A DNA stretch of 54,760 bases, taken from positions 1-54,760 of the forward strand of contig CAZDUS010000012.1 in the NCBI GenBank assembly GCA_964508705.1. Direction: 5' to 3'. The notes beneath the pieces were generated by a model that searched no databases, had not been told where the DNA came from, and was given only the letters and a program-made list of their open reading frames with translations. Position 1 is the stretch's first letter, and each line of letters begins with the position of its first letter. Source of the DNA: CAZDUS01 sp964508705 (lineage in GTDB: Bacteria > Verrucomicrobiota > Kiritimatiellia > CAIKKV01 > CAITUY01). The position numbers were made by a program, and so were the translations under genes. This document shows, piece by piece, positions 1 to 7,802 of the stretch.

Positions 1-1782
1 GGAACCCTCGCCCTCTACCACCCCGACATCGCCGTCGTCACCAATATCGAATTCGACCACATGGAGCACTTCGCCAACATCGAAGCTTTTGAAGCCTGCT
101 TTCAAACCTTCATCAACAACGCCCGCTGCCGGGTCATCTATTGCGCCGACGACCCGCGTGCCGCCCGCCTGTGCGCCGGACACCACAATGCGACTGGCTA
201 CGGACTGAAACCAGGCGCCAGCCTCCGGGCAGAACCCATCAAGGAACTGGCCACCTGCACCGAATGCATCCTCTTCCTCAACGATGAGCCTCTTGGCGCG
301 TTTACCGTCCCAGCGCCCGGCCGCCACAATATCCTCAACGCCCTCGCCTGCGTCGCCGTCTGCCTCGAACTGGGAATCCCCTTCGACAAAATCCGCGATG
401 CCACGGCCAATGTAGCACTCCCGCGCCGCCGCTTCGATCGCCTCTTGAACCGTGATGATGTCATCGTCATTTCCGACTACGCCCATCATCCCTCCGAAAT
501 CACCGCCTTGATCCGGGCCGCTGAACACCTCCACCGCCCCCGCCTGCTGGGCATCTTCCAGCCCCATCGTTACACACGCACTCAAGCCCTCGGACCCGAC
601 TTCCCCGCCGCCTTCCGCGGCCTCTCCGAGCTTATCCTCACTCCCGTCTACGCCGCCTCCGAGCCCCCTCTCCCCGGCGGAACCGTCTGGGATCTCTACG
701 CCCATTGCCGCCGCGAGAACCGCACACCTGTCTTCGTGGCCACATCCTTGCGTCAGGCGTGGGAATACCACCGCAGTCAATTGCGCCTGGGCGACGTCTT
801 CCTCGTCATCGGCGCCGGTGATGTCGAGCGCATAGCCCTCTGGGCGCGTGACGACCTCCTTAAAACCCGCGTGGATGAATTGCCAAGCCTGGTTGGAGAA
901 ATCATCCGCCATGCCGACCTTGAATCCACCGTGGTCCGCGGACGTGAACGACTTGGACTCAAGACAACCTTCTCTGTTGGCGGCAACGCCGATGTCTGGA
1001 TGGAAATAGGTAACAGCCGGGACCTGGCAAAGGTTCTTGTCTGGACACAGGCAAAGGGCATCCCTTTCCGCATCCTAGGCGGCGGCAGTAACATTCTAGT
1101 CAGTGATCTCGGGGCCAGGGGCGTCGTCGCCAGGCTAACCGGCAATGAGTTCAACACGCTTAGTCATGACAATGGTGTCATCACCGCCGGAGCCTCTGTT
1201 CCCATCGCCCGCCTCCTGTCCTGGGCCGAAGAGTACGCCTACTCCGGCCTGGAATTCCTGGAAAGCATCCCAGGCACCATCGGCGGGGCCTCCCGTGGCA
1301 ACGCTGGCGCCTGGGACCAGTCCATTGCCGACCGTATCGTTTGGGTTCGCGGCCTGAACACCGAAGGCCAGGAAATCACCCTTCGCCGCGCCGAACTGGA
1401 CTACGCTTACCGCCGCTGTCCCGCACTACGCAATCTGGTCATCACCCACGTCGGACTAGGAGTGAAGACGGGCGACGCTCAGCGGATCAATGCAACCCGA
1501 ACCGACTATGCAAGCCGCCGCACATGGATGAAAGGCATTCATTCAGCCGGTTCCGTGTTCAAGAATCCTCCCGGTGATTATGCCGGTCGCTTGATTGAAC
1601 AAGCAGGACTCAAGGGATTCACCATTGGTGGCGCCTCCATTTCTGATCGCCACGCCAACGTTATCGTCACGGGACAGGACGCCAAAGCGTCTGACGTCCT
1701 TGCCGTACTGGAAATCACCCGCGCCACGGTTCAGCGCCAATTCAACATCCATCTGGAACCTGAGATCGACCTCTGGTCCTAA
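1..1782 (+). CDS. murCB: MurC-MurB fusion, 5' end outside the window
   Basis: Peptidoglycan precursor synthesis in the cytoplasm: UDP-MurNAc:L-alanine ligase fused to UDP-enolpyruvyl-GlcNAc reductase. The frame is open from base 1, and the codons before the first ATG (61) already read as the MurC central-domain motif TNIEFDHMEHF, so the true start lies upstream. The MurC C-terminal domain follows with SDYAHHPSEI and FQPHRYTRT. From about ATG-numbered residue 280 the MurB part begins: FAD-site GGGSNILVSD, the catalytic-serine motif GSVFKNP, then AGLKG and GGASISDRHANVIV, stopping at TAA. MurC-MurB fusions are known in Chlamydiae and relatives; reverse order from pathway logic does not matter since each domain is complete here except for the cut 5' end. 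Seen: both domain signatures in one frame. Inferred: both activities are retained. Confidence 0.93.
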   Translation, partial: GTLALYHPDIAVVTNIEFDHMEHFANIEAFEACFQTFINNARCRVIYCADDPRAARLCAGHHNATGYGLKPGASLRAEPIKELATCTECILFLNDEPLGAFTVPAPGRHNILNALACVAVCLELGIPFDKIRDATANVALPRRRFDRLLNRDDVIVISDYAHHPSEITALIRAAEHLHRPRLLGIFQPHRYTRTQALGPDFPAAFRGLSELILTPVYAASEPPLPGGTVWDLYAHCRRENRTPVFVATSLRQAWEYHRSQLRLGDVFLVIGAGDVERIALWARDDLLKTRVDELPSLVGEIIRHADLESTVVRGRERLGLKTTFSVGGNADVWMEIGNSRDLAKVLVWTQAKGIPFRILGGGSNILVSDLGARGVVARLTGNEFNTLSHDNGVITAGASVPIARLLSWAEEYAYSGLEFLESIPGTIGGASRGNAGAWDQSIADRIVWVRGLNTEGQEITLRRAELDYAYRRCPALRNLVITHVGLGVKTGDAQRINATRTDYASRRTWMKGIHSAGSVFKNPPGDYAGRLIEQAGLKGFTIGGASISDRHANVIVTGQDAKASDVLAVLEITRATVQRQFNIHLEPEIDLWS

Positions 1783-1857
1783 ACCATTAACATCAATATA
1801 AGTTGCTGTTTATCACGCAGGAATAATGCTAACTTCACAATAAATAGGAGGCGAACC

Positions 1858-2226
1858 ATGAACATCACAGACTTGTCCCACGATGAACGTCTTGCCCTTG
1901 TGGCGCTAACGGAATTAGCCGTGATCTCCGACCGCAACATCACCGCCAATGAAGTCGACAAAGTTGATGAGATCGTCGATGCCCTTGGCGAAGACACCTT
2001 CCAGGATCTCGCCGATGAGGCAGAATCACGGTTTGCCGACCGCAACATCTTGAAGAACTTCCTCGACGGCATCACCCGCCAGGAAGCTCGCGAGCTCATC
2101 TATGGAACCGTTCTCTCCGGATCTCTTGCCGACACGATCCCCCACGAGCAGTCCCAATTCCTGGAATCCCTTGCCGCCAATTGGAATATCACCCTCGAAG
2201 TAGAACCCAACACCACGGGAAACTAA
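1858..2226 (+). CDS. Small acidic TerB-like protein
   Basis: 122-residue, acidic, all-alpha-looking cytoplasmic protein without signal peptide or membrane segment. The pattern of a helix (LSHDERLALVALTELAVISD) followed by a conserved turn RNITANEVDKVDEI resembles the TerB/tellurite-resistance-like fold, which carries acidic residues in helix-start positions; this assignment is by pattern only. A strong Shine-Dalgarno AGGAGG lies seven bases before the ATG, making the start secure. The next gene starts 3 bp after its stop, suggesting an operon with the flavin-reductase-like protein. Function unknown. Confidence 0.6.
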   Translation: MNITDLSHDERLALVALTELAVISDRNITANEVDKVDEIVDALGEDTFQDLADEAESRFADRNILKNFLDGITRQEARELIYGTVLSGSLADTIPHEQSQFLESLAANWNITLEVEPNTTGN

Positions 2227-2229
2227 CCC

Positions 2230-2775
2230 ATGAAACGTCAAGCGATCCCTGTCGATAAATTTTCGCTCCCCATCGTCAGCAGCTTCCACGAACGCTGGAT
2301 GCTGTTGACCGCTGGAGAAAACGCGCCGGGTAAATTCAACACCATGACGGTCTCCTGGGGAGGCTTGGGTGAAGTCTGGAACAAACCCATGGCCATGGTT
2401 CTGGTTCGACCCAGTCGTTACACTTTCGAGTTCATTGACAAAAACGCCGACTTCACCCTTTGCGTCCTTCCCGGTGAATTCAAGGACCAGTTGACGCTTT
2501 GCGGCACGCGTTCCGGGCGCGCCATCGACAAAATACAGGCAACCGGCCTCACTCCTCTCACCTCCAGCGTGGTGGCGGCGCCTGGCTTCAACGAAGCCGA
2601 ATTGATCATCGAATGCCGCAAAATGTATTACGATGACATTAAGCCCGCCAATTTCCTCTCCCCTCACATTGAGGGCAACTACAACGGCAAGGACTACCAT
2701 CGCCTGTATTTCGGCGAAATCCTCTCCATCCATGGAACGCCAGCTTACTCGGCGAGCACTTCAGCAAAGCCCTAA
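2230..2775 (+). CDS. Flavin reductase-like (DIM6/NTAB) domain protein
   Basis: 181-residue protein of the flavin reductase-like, FMN-binding split-barrel family. Visible family marks: an N-terminal stretch ending in FNTMTVSWGGLG, the substrate/flavin-contact region PMAMVLVRPSRYTFEFI, the core strand DFTLCVLPGEF followed by a Cys-Gly (LCGTRSGR) and the C-terminal GKDYHRLYFGEIL. Members use FMN as cofactor or pass reduced flavin to a partner; the substrate is not predictable. Translation is probably coupled to the TerB-like gene, whose stop is 3 bp upstream; there is no strong own Shine-Dalgarno. Length is typical for the family. Confidence 0.82.
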   Translation: MKRQAIPVDKFSLPIVSSFHERWMLLTAGENAPGKFNTMTVSWGGLGEVWNKPMAMVLVRPSRYTFEFIDKNADFTLCVLPGEFKDQLTLCGTRSGRAIDKIQATGLTPLTSSVVAAPGFNEAELIIECRKMYYDDIKPANFLSPHIEGNYNGKDYHRLYFGEILSIHGTPAYSASTSAKP

Positions 2776-2872
2776 CCAAACCATTCAAGACACCAATGTC
2801 ACCTTCCAAAGGAATCACACGTATATATTGATAGGCGTAAACATCATCAAAATAAGGAACAGGTAAGACACA

Positions 2873-4339
2873 ATGAAACAATGGGCAATAATACTTACAT
2901 TGGCAACGATGGCCGGACATTTGACACAGGCAGAGGTCAGCACAGGAAAAACTGATGTTGGTCTGATGAAGACTAACGAGATGGCGCTGGCCCAGGCACC
3001 CACCCTTCGCTACGGCGCCGACGAACGGGTTCGCCAGGAGTATTTCGATCATGTCCCAAACAAAACCGCTATTCCTGAATACGCCCGCGGAGGCGAGAAC
3101 AATTACTTCCGATTCCGCACCCGCCTCTGGATGGAGCAGGATCTGTCGCAAGACATCCTCTTCAAGGCTCGCACCGTAAACGAATGCCGCTCCTGGGTTT
3201 ATCCCGATGTGTCCGAGCGCCCACAAAAAAGCACCTCGGAATGGCCCGATGAATGGGTATTTGACAACCTCTACCTTGACGCCCGCAATCTGCTGGACAA
3301 TAGCCTTGACTTGCGCATCGGGCGGCAGGAACTCATGTACGGCGATGGATTGGTGGTCCTTGAAGGCACTCCGGGTGACGGCTCCCGAACATTGTACTTC
3401 AACGCCATCAAGGCAACCTGGAAGGCTATTCCAAAAACCGAAGTGGATGTCTTCGGAATCTACAACGAGTCCGAGGACGAACTCGCCATCAATTCCGCCG
3501 AACGCGATTTATCCGCTTACCCGCAATCACTGGACGGAGTCACCGAAAGTGGCGGTGGCCTCTATTTGAAAAGCAAATACCTTCCCGCCCTTCCTTACGA
3601 ATCCTACATGATCTATAAGCGCGAAGGCTCGTGGAATCAAAACGCCACAAAGAATCCCGACGGCACCTACAAGCCCCCGGCGCAATCATGGCAGACTCTG
3701 GACGCGGATCGCGGCGTCATCGAAAACGCTCAAGTCGATATCGGAACCTTTGGCTTCCGCCTCATGCCCGTGCTCTCGGAATCCATCAAAGGCACTCTGG
3801 AGGCCGCCGGCCAACTAGGTCAGCGAGAGGATGCCGACATACAGGCGTTCATGGCAAATGCAACACTGGCCAAGACATTGAATGATAGTAAATCCAAGCC
3901 TACTCTTAAAGCGGCCATCCTTTGTCTTTCCGGTGATGATCCCGCCACAAAGAATGATGAGGGCTGGAATCCCATCTGGGCTCGTTATCCTCAATTCAGC
4001 GATCTCTATGTCTTCGCGCTGGATCAGGAGGAGTCCGCCGCCCGCTGGTCAAACTTGATCGCCCCGAATATCGGATTCTGCTCCTCTCCCGGTAAACAAT
4101 GGATGTCGAATATCTCTCTTTATTACCTGTCTTCCTTTGAAGGCGATGGCGCCGGCAATGGCAAGGAGCGAGGCTGGCTCGCCAAGTGGCGTAACGATTT
4201 GACCTTAAAAGAAAATTGGTTCATTCCCAAAGACAAACTTGCCGGTCACTTACAGATCGAGGTGTTGGAGCCCGGAGACTATTACACCCAGGACGACACA
4301 TCGGTGTTTCTGCGCTGGGAAGTCTCTTACGCGTTCTAA
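2873..4339 (+). CDS. Alginate-export-family outer-membrane porin (AlgE-like)
   Basis: 488-residue beta-barrel protein with a cleavable signal peptide (residues 1-20, ending in TQAEVS). The block YFRFRTRLWMEQDL, then DNLYLDARNLLDNSLDLRIGRQELMYGDGLV is characteristic of the alginate-export (AlgE) family of 18-stranded porins: arginine-rich strands that form an electropositive pore for acidic oligosaccharides. It ends with an aromatic C-terminus (RWEVSYAF), the usual outer-membrane barrel signal. No other alginate genes are visible nearby, so the substrate may be another anionic sugar. The GGDEF gene starts 3 bp after the stop, so the two are almost certainly cotranscribed. Confidence 0.82.
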   Translation: MKQWAIILTLATMAGHLTQAEVSTGKTDVGLMKTNEMALAQAPTLRYGADERVRQEYFDHVPNKTAIPEYARGGENNYFRFRTRLWMEQDLSQDILFKARTVNECRSWVYPDVSERPQKSTSEWPDEWVFDNLYLDARNLLDNSLDLRIGRQELMYGDGLVVLEGTPGDGSRTLYFNAIKATWKAIPKTEVDVFGIYNESEDELAINSAERDLSAYPQSLDGVTESGGGLYLKSKYLPALPYESYMIYKREGSWNQNATKNPDGTYKPPAQSWQTLDADRGVIENAQVDIGTFGFRLMPVLSESIKGTLEAAGQLGQREDADIQAFMANATLAKTLNDSKSKPTLKAAILCLSGDDPATKNDEGWNPIWARYPQFSDLYVFALDQEESAARWSNLIAPNIGFCSSPGKQWMSNISLYYLSSFEGDGAGNGKERGWLAKWRNDLTLKENWFIPKDKLAGHLQIEVLEPGDYYTQDDTSVFLRWEVSYAF

Positions 4340-4342
4340 TAC

Positions 4343-5545
4343 ATGAAGATAGCCGGCTACACGCTTCAACCTGCCCTGGCAATTCCAGTTGTTCTGGGCT
4401 TGGCGGTTTCATTGATCCTCGCGGTGTGGCCGGCGTCTGTCCCCTGGCCGATGGCATCATGGTTTGTTCATCTCCCTTACTTTCTACTACTGGCCGCCGC
4501 CATCGCCGTAATCTTGTATTTCACAGACCAGTCATTTTTTGCCGCCCATGATCCCGCCCGCGGCGCCGCTACGCTTCTTCTCGGCTGCCTGTTTCTTCCC
4601 CCTTTGACGGCCATATTCCACCGCTCACAGGAGCGAGGGCTCCTTACCTCACACGGCGCCATGCGCGCCGTGGCCATCCTCGTCCTCGCTGGCTTCATCA
4701 TCACACTTCCCTTGATTTCAGGCTTTCAACAGTCCGTCATAACCTCAGCACCGCCGTCATTCCATACGGACTCCGGTTGGTTGCGGATTCCTGGCGTGGG
4801 CCTCTTGGCGCTTCTGGGCTCGCTCCCGTTTTTGCTCTTTAGGCACCGCGGCGAAAGCCCCTGCCTTGGCCCCCTGTTGGGCATGGCCGTCTTGTCCGTC
4901 TTTCTCGCCCTTAACTTCTCTTCTTCTCTGTGCCACCCATCTCATCAGCGTGCCGCCTTGATCCTGTTTGGATCCCTCGGCGGATTCATTCTCCTTTTGA
5001 CGGTCTTGGAAACAGCCTGGCGCCACATGAACATCGATGAACTCACGGAGCTTCCCGGGCGCCGCCCCCTGAAGCACCGGCTGCGATGCCTCGGCAGCGA
5101 CTACATCATCGCGCTGGTCGATATCGACCACTTCAAGCGCATCAACGACACTTATGGCCATCCCGCAGGCGACCAGATCCTGCGCTATGTTGCCGCCGAG
5201 CTCCGGTTAAACCCGCGCGGAACCGCCTATCGCTATGGAGGCGAGGAATTTGTCGTTGTGTTCGAGCGCATCCCTTATAAGGCGGCTCTTGATAATTTGG
5301 ATGACCTTCGCCATGCCATCAGCCAGAAGGATTTCTTCCTGCGAGGCGAAGCCCGGCCCGCCAGAAAACCAAGCAAGACTCAACCGCGCCAACAGGATAC
5401 GCCGGTTCTGCATCTCACGATCAGCATCGGAGCCGCAACCCCTTCCGCGCATTACCGCACGCCACAGGAAGTGCTGGAGGCCGCCGATCAGGCGCTATAC
5501 AAGGCCAAGGAAAATGGACGCAACCGCGTCTGCCACATTGCCTGA
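4343..5545 (+). CDS. Seven-TM membrane diguanylate cyclase (GGDEF)
   Basis: 400-residue inner-membrane protein. About seven hydrophobic segments fill residues 8-225, followed by a GGDEF domain (about 230-398). The active-site motif is GGEEF at residues 299-303, preceded by the metal/substrate motif DIDHFKRINDTYGHPAGD, so it should make cyclic-di-GMP from two GTP. The four residues at the usual RxxD inhibitory site, five before GGEEF, are NPRG, so product inhibition through that site is probably absent. No EAL domain. Start ATG is 3 bp after the porin stop. The hydrophobic half is not a family I can name and may sense a membrane or envelope signal. Confidence 0.88.
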   Translation: MKIAGYTLQPALAIPVVLGLAVSLILAVWPASVPWPMASWFVHLPYFLLLAAAIAVILYFTDQSFFAAHDPARGAATLLLGCLFLPPLTAIFHRSQERGLLTSHGAMRAVAILVLAGFIITLPLISGFQQSVITSAPPSFHTDSGWLRIPGVGLLALLGSLPFLLFRHRGESPCLGPLLGMAVLSVFLALNFSSSLCHPSHQRAALILFGSLGGFILLLTVLETAWRHMNIDELTELPGRRPLKHRLRCLGSDYIIALVDIDHFKRINDTYGHPAGDQILRYVAAELRLNPRGTAYRYGGEEFVVVFERIPYKAALDNLDDLRHAISQKDFFLRGEARPARKPSKTQPRQQDTPVLHLTISIGAATPSAHYRTPQEVLEAADQALYKAKENGRNRVCHIA

Positions 5546-5555
5546 AATCCTCGCT

Positions 5556-6851
5556 CTACATCATGATCGCCGGTTGCCCCGTGGACGAGAGAACACTGCT
5601 CCACAACAGACTTTCCTGCTCGATCTTCCGCCGGTGCGCAGTGGCCATCACCATTGGCACATGAATAAACGTGTTCCAGAAACCAATAATCAAATCCGTG
5701 CGCCCCGTCATGGCCGCGTGCACGGCATGCCTCGCAAACTGGTCGCATAGCAGGGCGTCTTCCGAATTCGCTGGCGCACTGCGGACATAATAGCTCGGAT
5801 CCATGTATTTCAGGCTGATGCTTATGCCCCGCTCCTTAAAATAGGCCTGTATTTTCTCTTTCAACAGGACTCCGATGTCACCATGAAGCACATTCCCCGA
5901 AGCATCTTTCCTCTGCCCCGCATCCGCCAATAATCCCTGCCCCGCCCCCTCGGCGACGGCAATCAGGGCGTGCCCCTTCTGGCGGATACGGCGTTCCAGC
6001 GACGCGAGAAGTCCGTTATCGCCCTCCAGATTGAAGGGCACCTCCGGAACAAGCGCGAAATTCACCTCTTGACTGGCCAACGAGGCCACCGCCGCAATGA
6101 ATCCGGAATCACGCCCCATCAACCGCACCAACGCAATGCCATTATGGTAGCTTCGTGCTTCACAATGGGCACTTGCCAGAACGTCACGGGCACGGTCAAC
6201 AGCCGTCGTAAACCCAAAAGTCCGTTGCGTGTAGAGAATATCATTGTCGATTGTCTTGGGTATCCCAACGACGGCTAACGGCAACTTTCTCTTCACGGCT
6301 TCTTCAGCAATCTCATGCGCGCCTCGCTGTGTCCCATCCCCTCCAATCGAAAGCAGGATGTTCACCCCCATCCCCTCCAATGCATCAACCATCACAGGCA
6401 CCGGCGGTGATCCCCGCGCCGACCCCAGAATGGTTCCCCCGTCATAATGAATGTCATCCACCATGTCACCATTTAGCCGGACCGGGGCAAAGCCATTGGC
6501 CGGATCCAACCCCATGTAGCCATAGCGAATCCCTAACACTTCCTGCACACCATAGGAAATGAGCTGGCGATAGGCCGACCGGATAACATTATTGAGGCCG
6601 GGACAAAGCCCACCGCATGTGACAATGGCCGCCCGCGTGTAAGCCGGCTGAAAATATAATTTTGCCCTCGGCCCGGCTTTTTCAAAACGATGATCCTCCC
6701 GCCACGTGCCGCCCTCCTCCACATTGTACCTCACTCTTACCGAATCAGGCACATAGTCGCTAATCGCATCGTTTGCCTGCATGTTCAAGTTCAATGGCGA
6801 TGGGTACGACGGCTCCCCTAATGTGGAAATCACAACATCATTGGCGTTCAT
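5556..6851 (-). CDS. pfkA: 6-phosphofructokinase, long plant-type ATP group
   Basis: 431-residue glycolytic kinase phosphorylating fructose 6-phosphate. Motifs: GGLCPGLNNVIR (nucleotide loop), GGDGTQRG with GGDGT at residues 170-174, GIPKTIDNDI with the catalytic Asp of TIDND at 202, and MGRDSGFIA. The Gly after GGD marks ATP use (PPi enzymes have Asp there), while PKTIDND has the Lys found in the long plant/PPi lineage; the pattern as a whole is that of plant-type ATP-PFKs. The open frame extends upstream to 6962, but ATG at 6851 has a GGAG eight bases ahead and fits the family N-terminus, so I prefer it. Convergent with the GGDEF gene, 10 bp apart. Confidence 0.9.
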   Translation of the reverse strand: MNANDVVISTLGEPSYPSPLNLNMQANDAISDYVPDSVRVRYNVEEGGTWREDHRFEKAGPRAKLYFQPAYTRAAIVTCGGLCPGLNNVIRSAYRQLISYGVQEVLGIRYGYMGLDPANGFAPVRLNGDMVDDIHYDGGTILGSARGSPPVPVMVDALEGMGVNILLSIGGDGTQRGAHEIAEEAVKRKLPLAVVGIPKTIDNDILYTQRTFGFTTAVDRARDVLASAHCEARSYHNGIALVRLMGRDSGFIAAVASLASQEVNFALVPEVPFNLEGDNGLLASLERRIRQKGHALIAVAEGAGQGLLADAGQRKDASGNVLHGDIGVLLKEKIQAYFKERGISISLKYMDPSYYVRSAPANSEDALLCDQFARHAVHAAMTGRTDLIIGFWNTFIHVPMVMATAHRRKIEQESLLWSSVLSSTGQPAIMM

Positions 6852-7039
6852 TTTGGCACTCCGTTCTGTATCGGCGAACTTTACACCCATAAATTCATTA
6901 ACGTCAATCCACTGGCACGTCCCAGCATTACTGACAAACCGCAAGTTCCAATGTCTTGACAATGATGCTTGGCGGGCATAGAAAGTGCCATAAGGTATTG
7001 GATATTGATGGAGTTAGCTTTATTTAGAAAGAGGCCTTC

Positions 7040-7762
7040 ATGGACGCTCCTGATCTTGTCGACGAAGCCGCCCTTCAACGATTGCACCGCATAGGCGGCA
7101 ACGAACTGGTCAACGAGCTGGTCGCCATCTTCCTGAAAACCACACCCGAACGGATCACCGCCGCGCTGGCAGGCATCAAAACGTCCAACATGAGTCAGGT
7201 GCTCCTGTCCGCCCATTCCTTGAAATCCAGTTGCGCCAATCTCGGCATTAAGCATATGCGCCAACTGGCAACGAGCATCGAAAAGTGCGCCTTGGAGGGC
7301 AATGCAACCCCTTTGCCAGACCTTGTCCAGCAACTTGATAATGCGTTTCAGCTATCCCGCTTGGTACTAATTCAAAAAACAACGAACCCACCACAACGCC
7401 CCCGTATTGCCGTCATTGAAGATAACGCCGATAACCGATTACTTGTCCGCATCCTTCTTAAACCAATGTACGACGTTACGGAATACGCAACAGGCACCGA
7501 AGCATTAGCTGATATTCGCATCCATTGCCCGCAGTTAATCCTGTTGGATATTTCCCTGCCAGATATTGACGGATTCGTGATCATCAAAGCAATCCGATCT
7601 GACAAGCGTCTCTCGAAGGTGCCCGTTATCGCCCTTACCGCACACGCCATGACAGGCGACCGGGACAAGATTCTGGCGGCCGGCTTCTCCGATTATGTGG
7701 CTAAACCCATAGATGACGAATCCATACTTTTAAACAGTATTGCCCGGCTTCTAAACACCTAG
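7040..7762 (+). CDS. Hpt-receiver phosphorelay protein
   Basis: 240-residue cytoplasmic protein. Residues about 10-105 are a histidine phosphotransfer domain with phospho-acceptor His59 in SAHSLKSSCANLG; residues about 123-240 are a CheY-like receiver with Asp170 in LILLDISLPD, the conserved Thr in VIALTAHAM and Lys in VAKPID. It has no DNA-binding or enzymatic output. Shine-Dalgarno AGAGG precedes the ATG. The hybrid kinase gene starts 41 bp downstream, so the likely route is kinase His to kinase receiver Asp to Hpt His to this receiver or another regulator elsewhere. The domain order Hpt-REC is less common than REC-Hpt. Confidence 0.9.
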   Translation: MDAPDLVDEAALQRLHRIGGNELVNELVAIFLKTTPERITAALAGIKTSNMSQVLLSAHSLKSSCANLGIKHMRQLATSIEKCALEGNATPLPDLVQQLDNAFQLSRLVLIQKTTNPPQRPRIAVIEDNADNRLLVRILLKPMYDVTEYATGTEALADIRIHCPQLILLDISLPDIDGFVIIKAIRSDKRLSKVPVIALTAHAMTGDRDKILAAGFSDYVAKPIDDESILLNSIARLLNT

Positions 7763-7789
7763 GATACACCCCTCGTTTGCGAGTATCCT
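7761..7789 (+). other. Small hairpin between the phosphorelay genes
   Basis: AGGATA and TATCCT pair around an inner CTCG-TTTG-CGAG stem, starting in the stop codon of the Hpt-REC gene and ending just before the AGGAG ribosome site of the kinase gene. There is no T-run, so it is not an intrinsic terminator; it could tune mRNA stability or translation of the kinase. Confidence 0.4.
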
Positions 7790-7802
7790 GAAAGGAGTCC
7801 AA

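Noticed and set aside
198..470. Minus-strand open frame opposite the MurC part
   Set aside because: Arg/Ser-rich shadow of the real gene with no family features; the opposite strand clearly codes MurC.
2026..2733. 235-codon minus-strand frame opposite the flavin-reductase-like gene
   Set aside because: Long, but the plus strand has a recognisable domain, a fitting start and coupling; the frame is an echo of codon bias.
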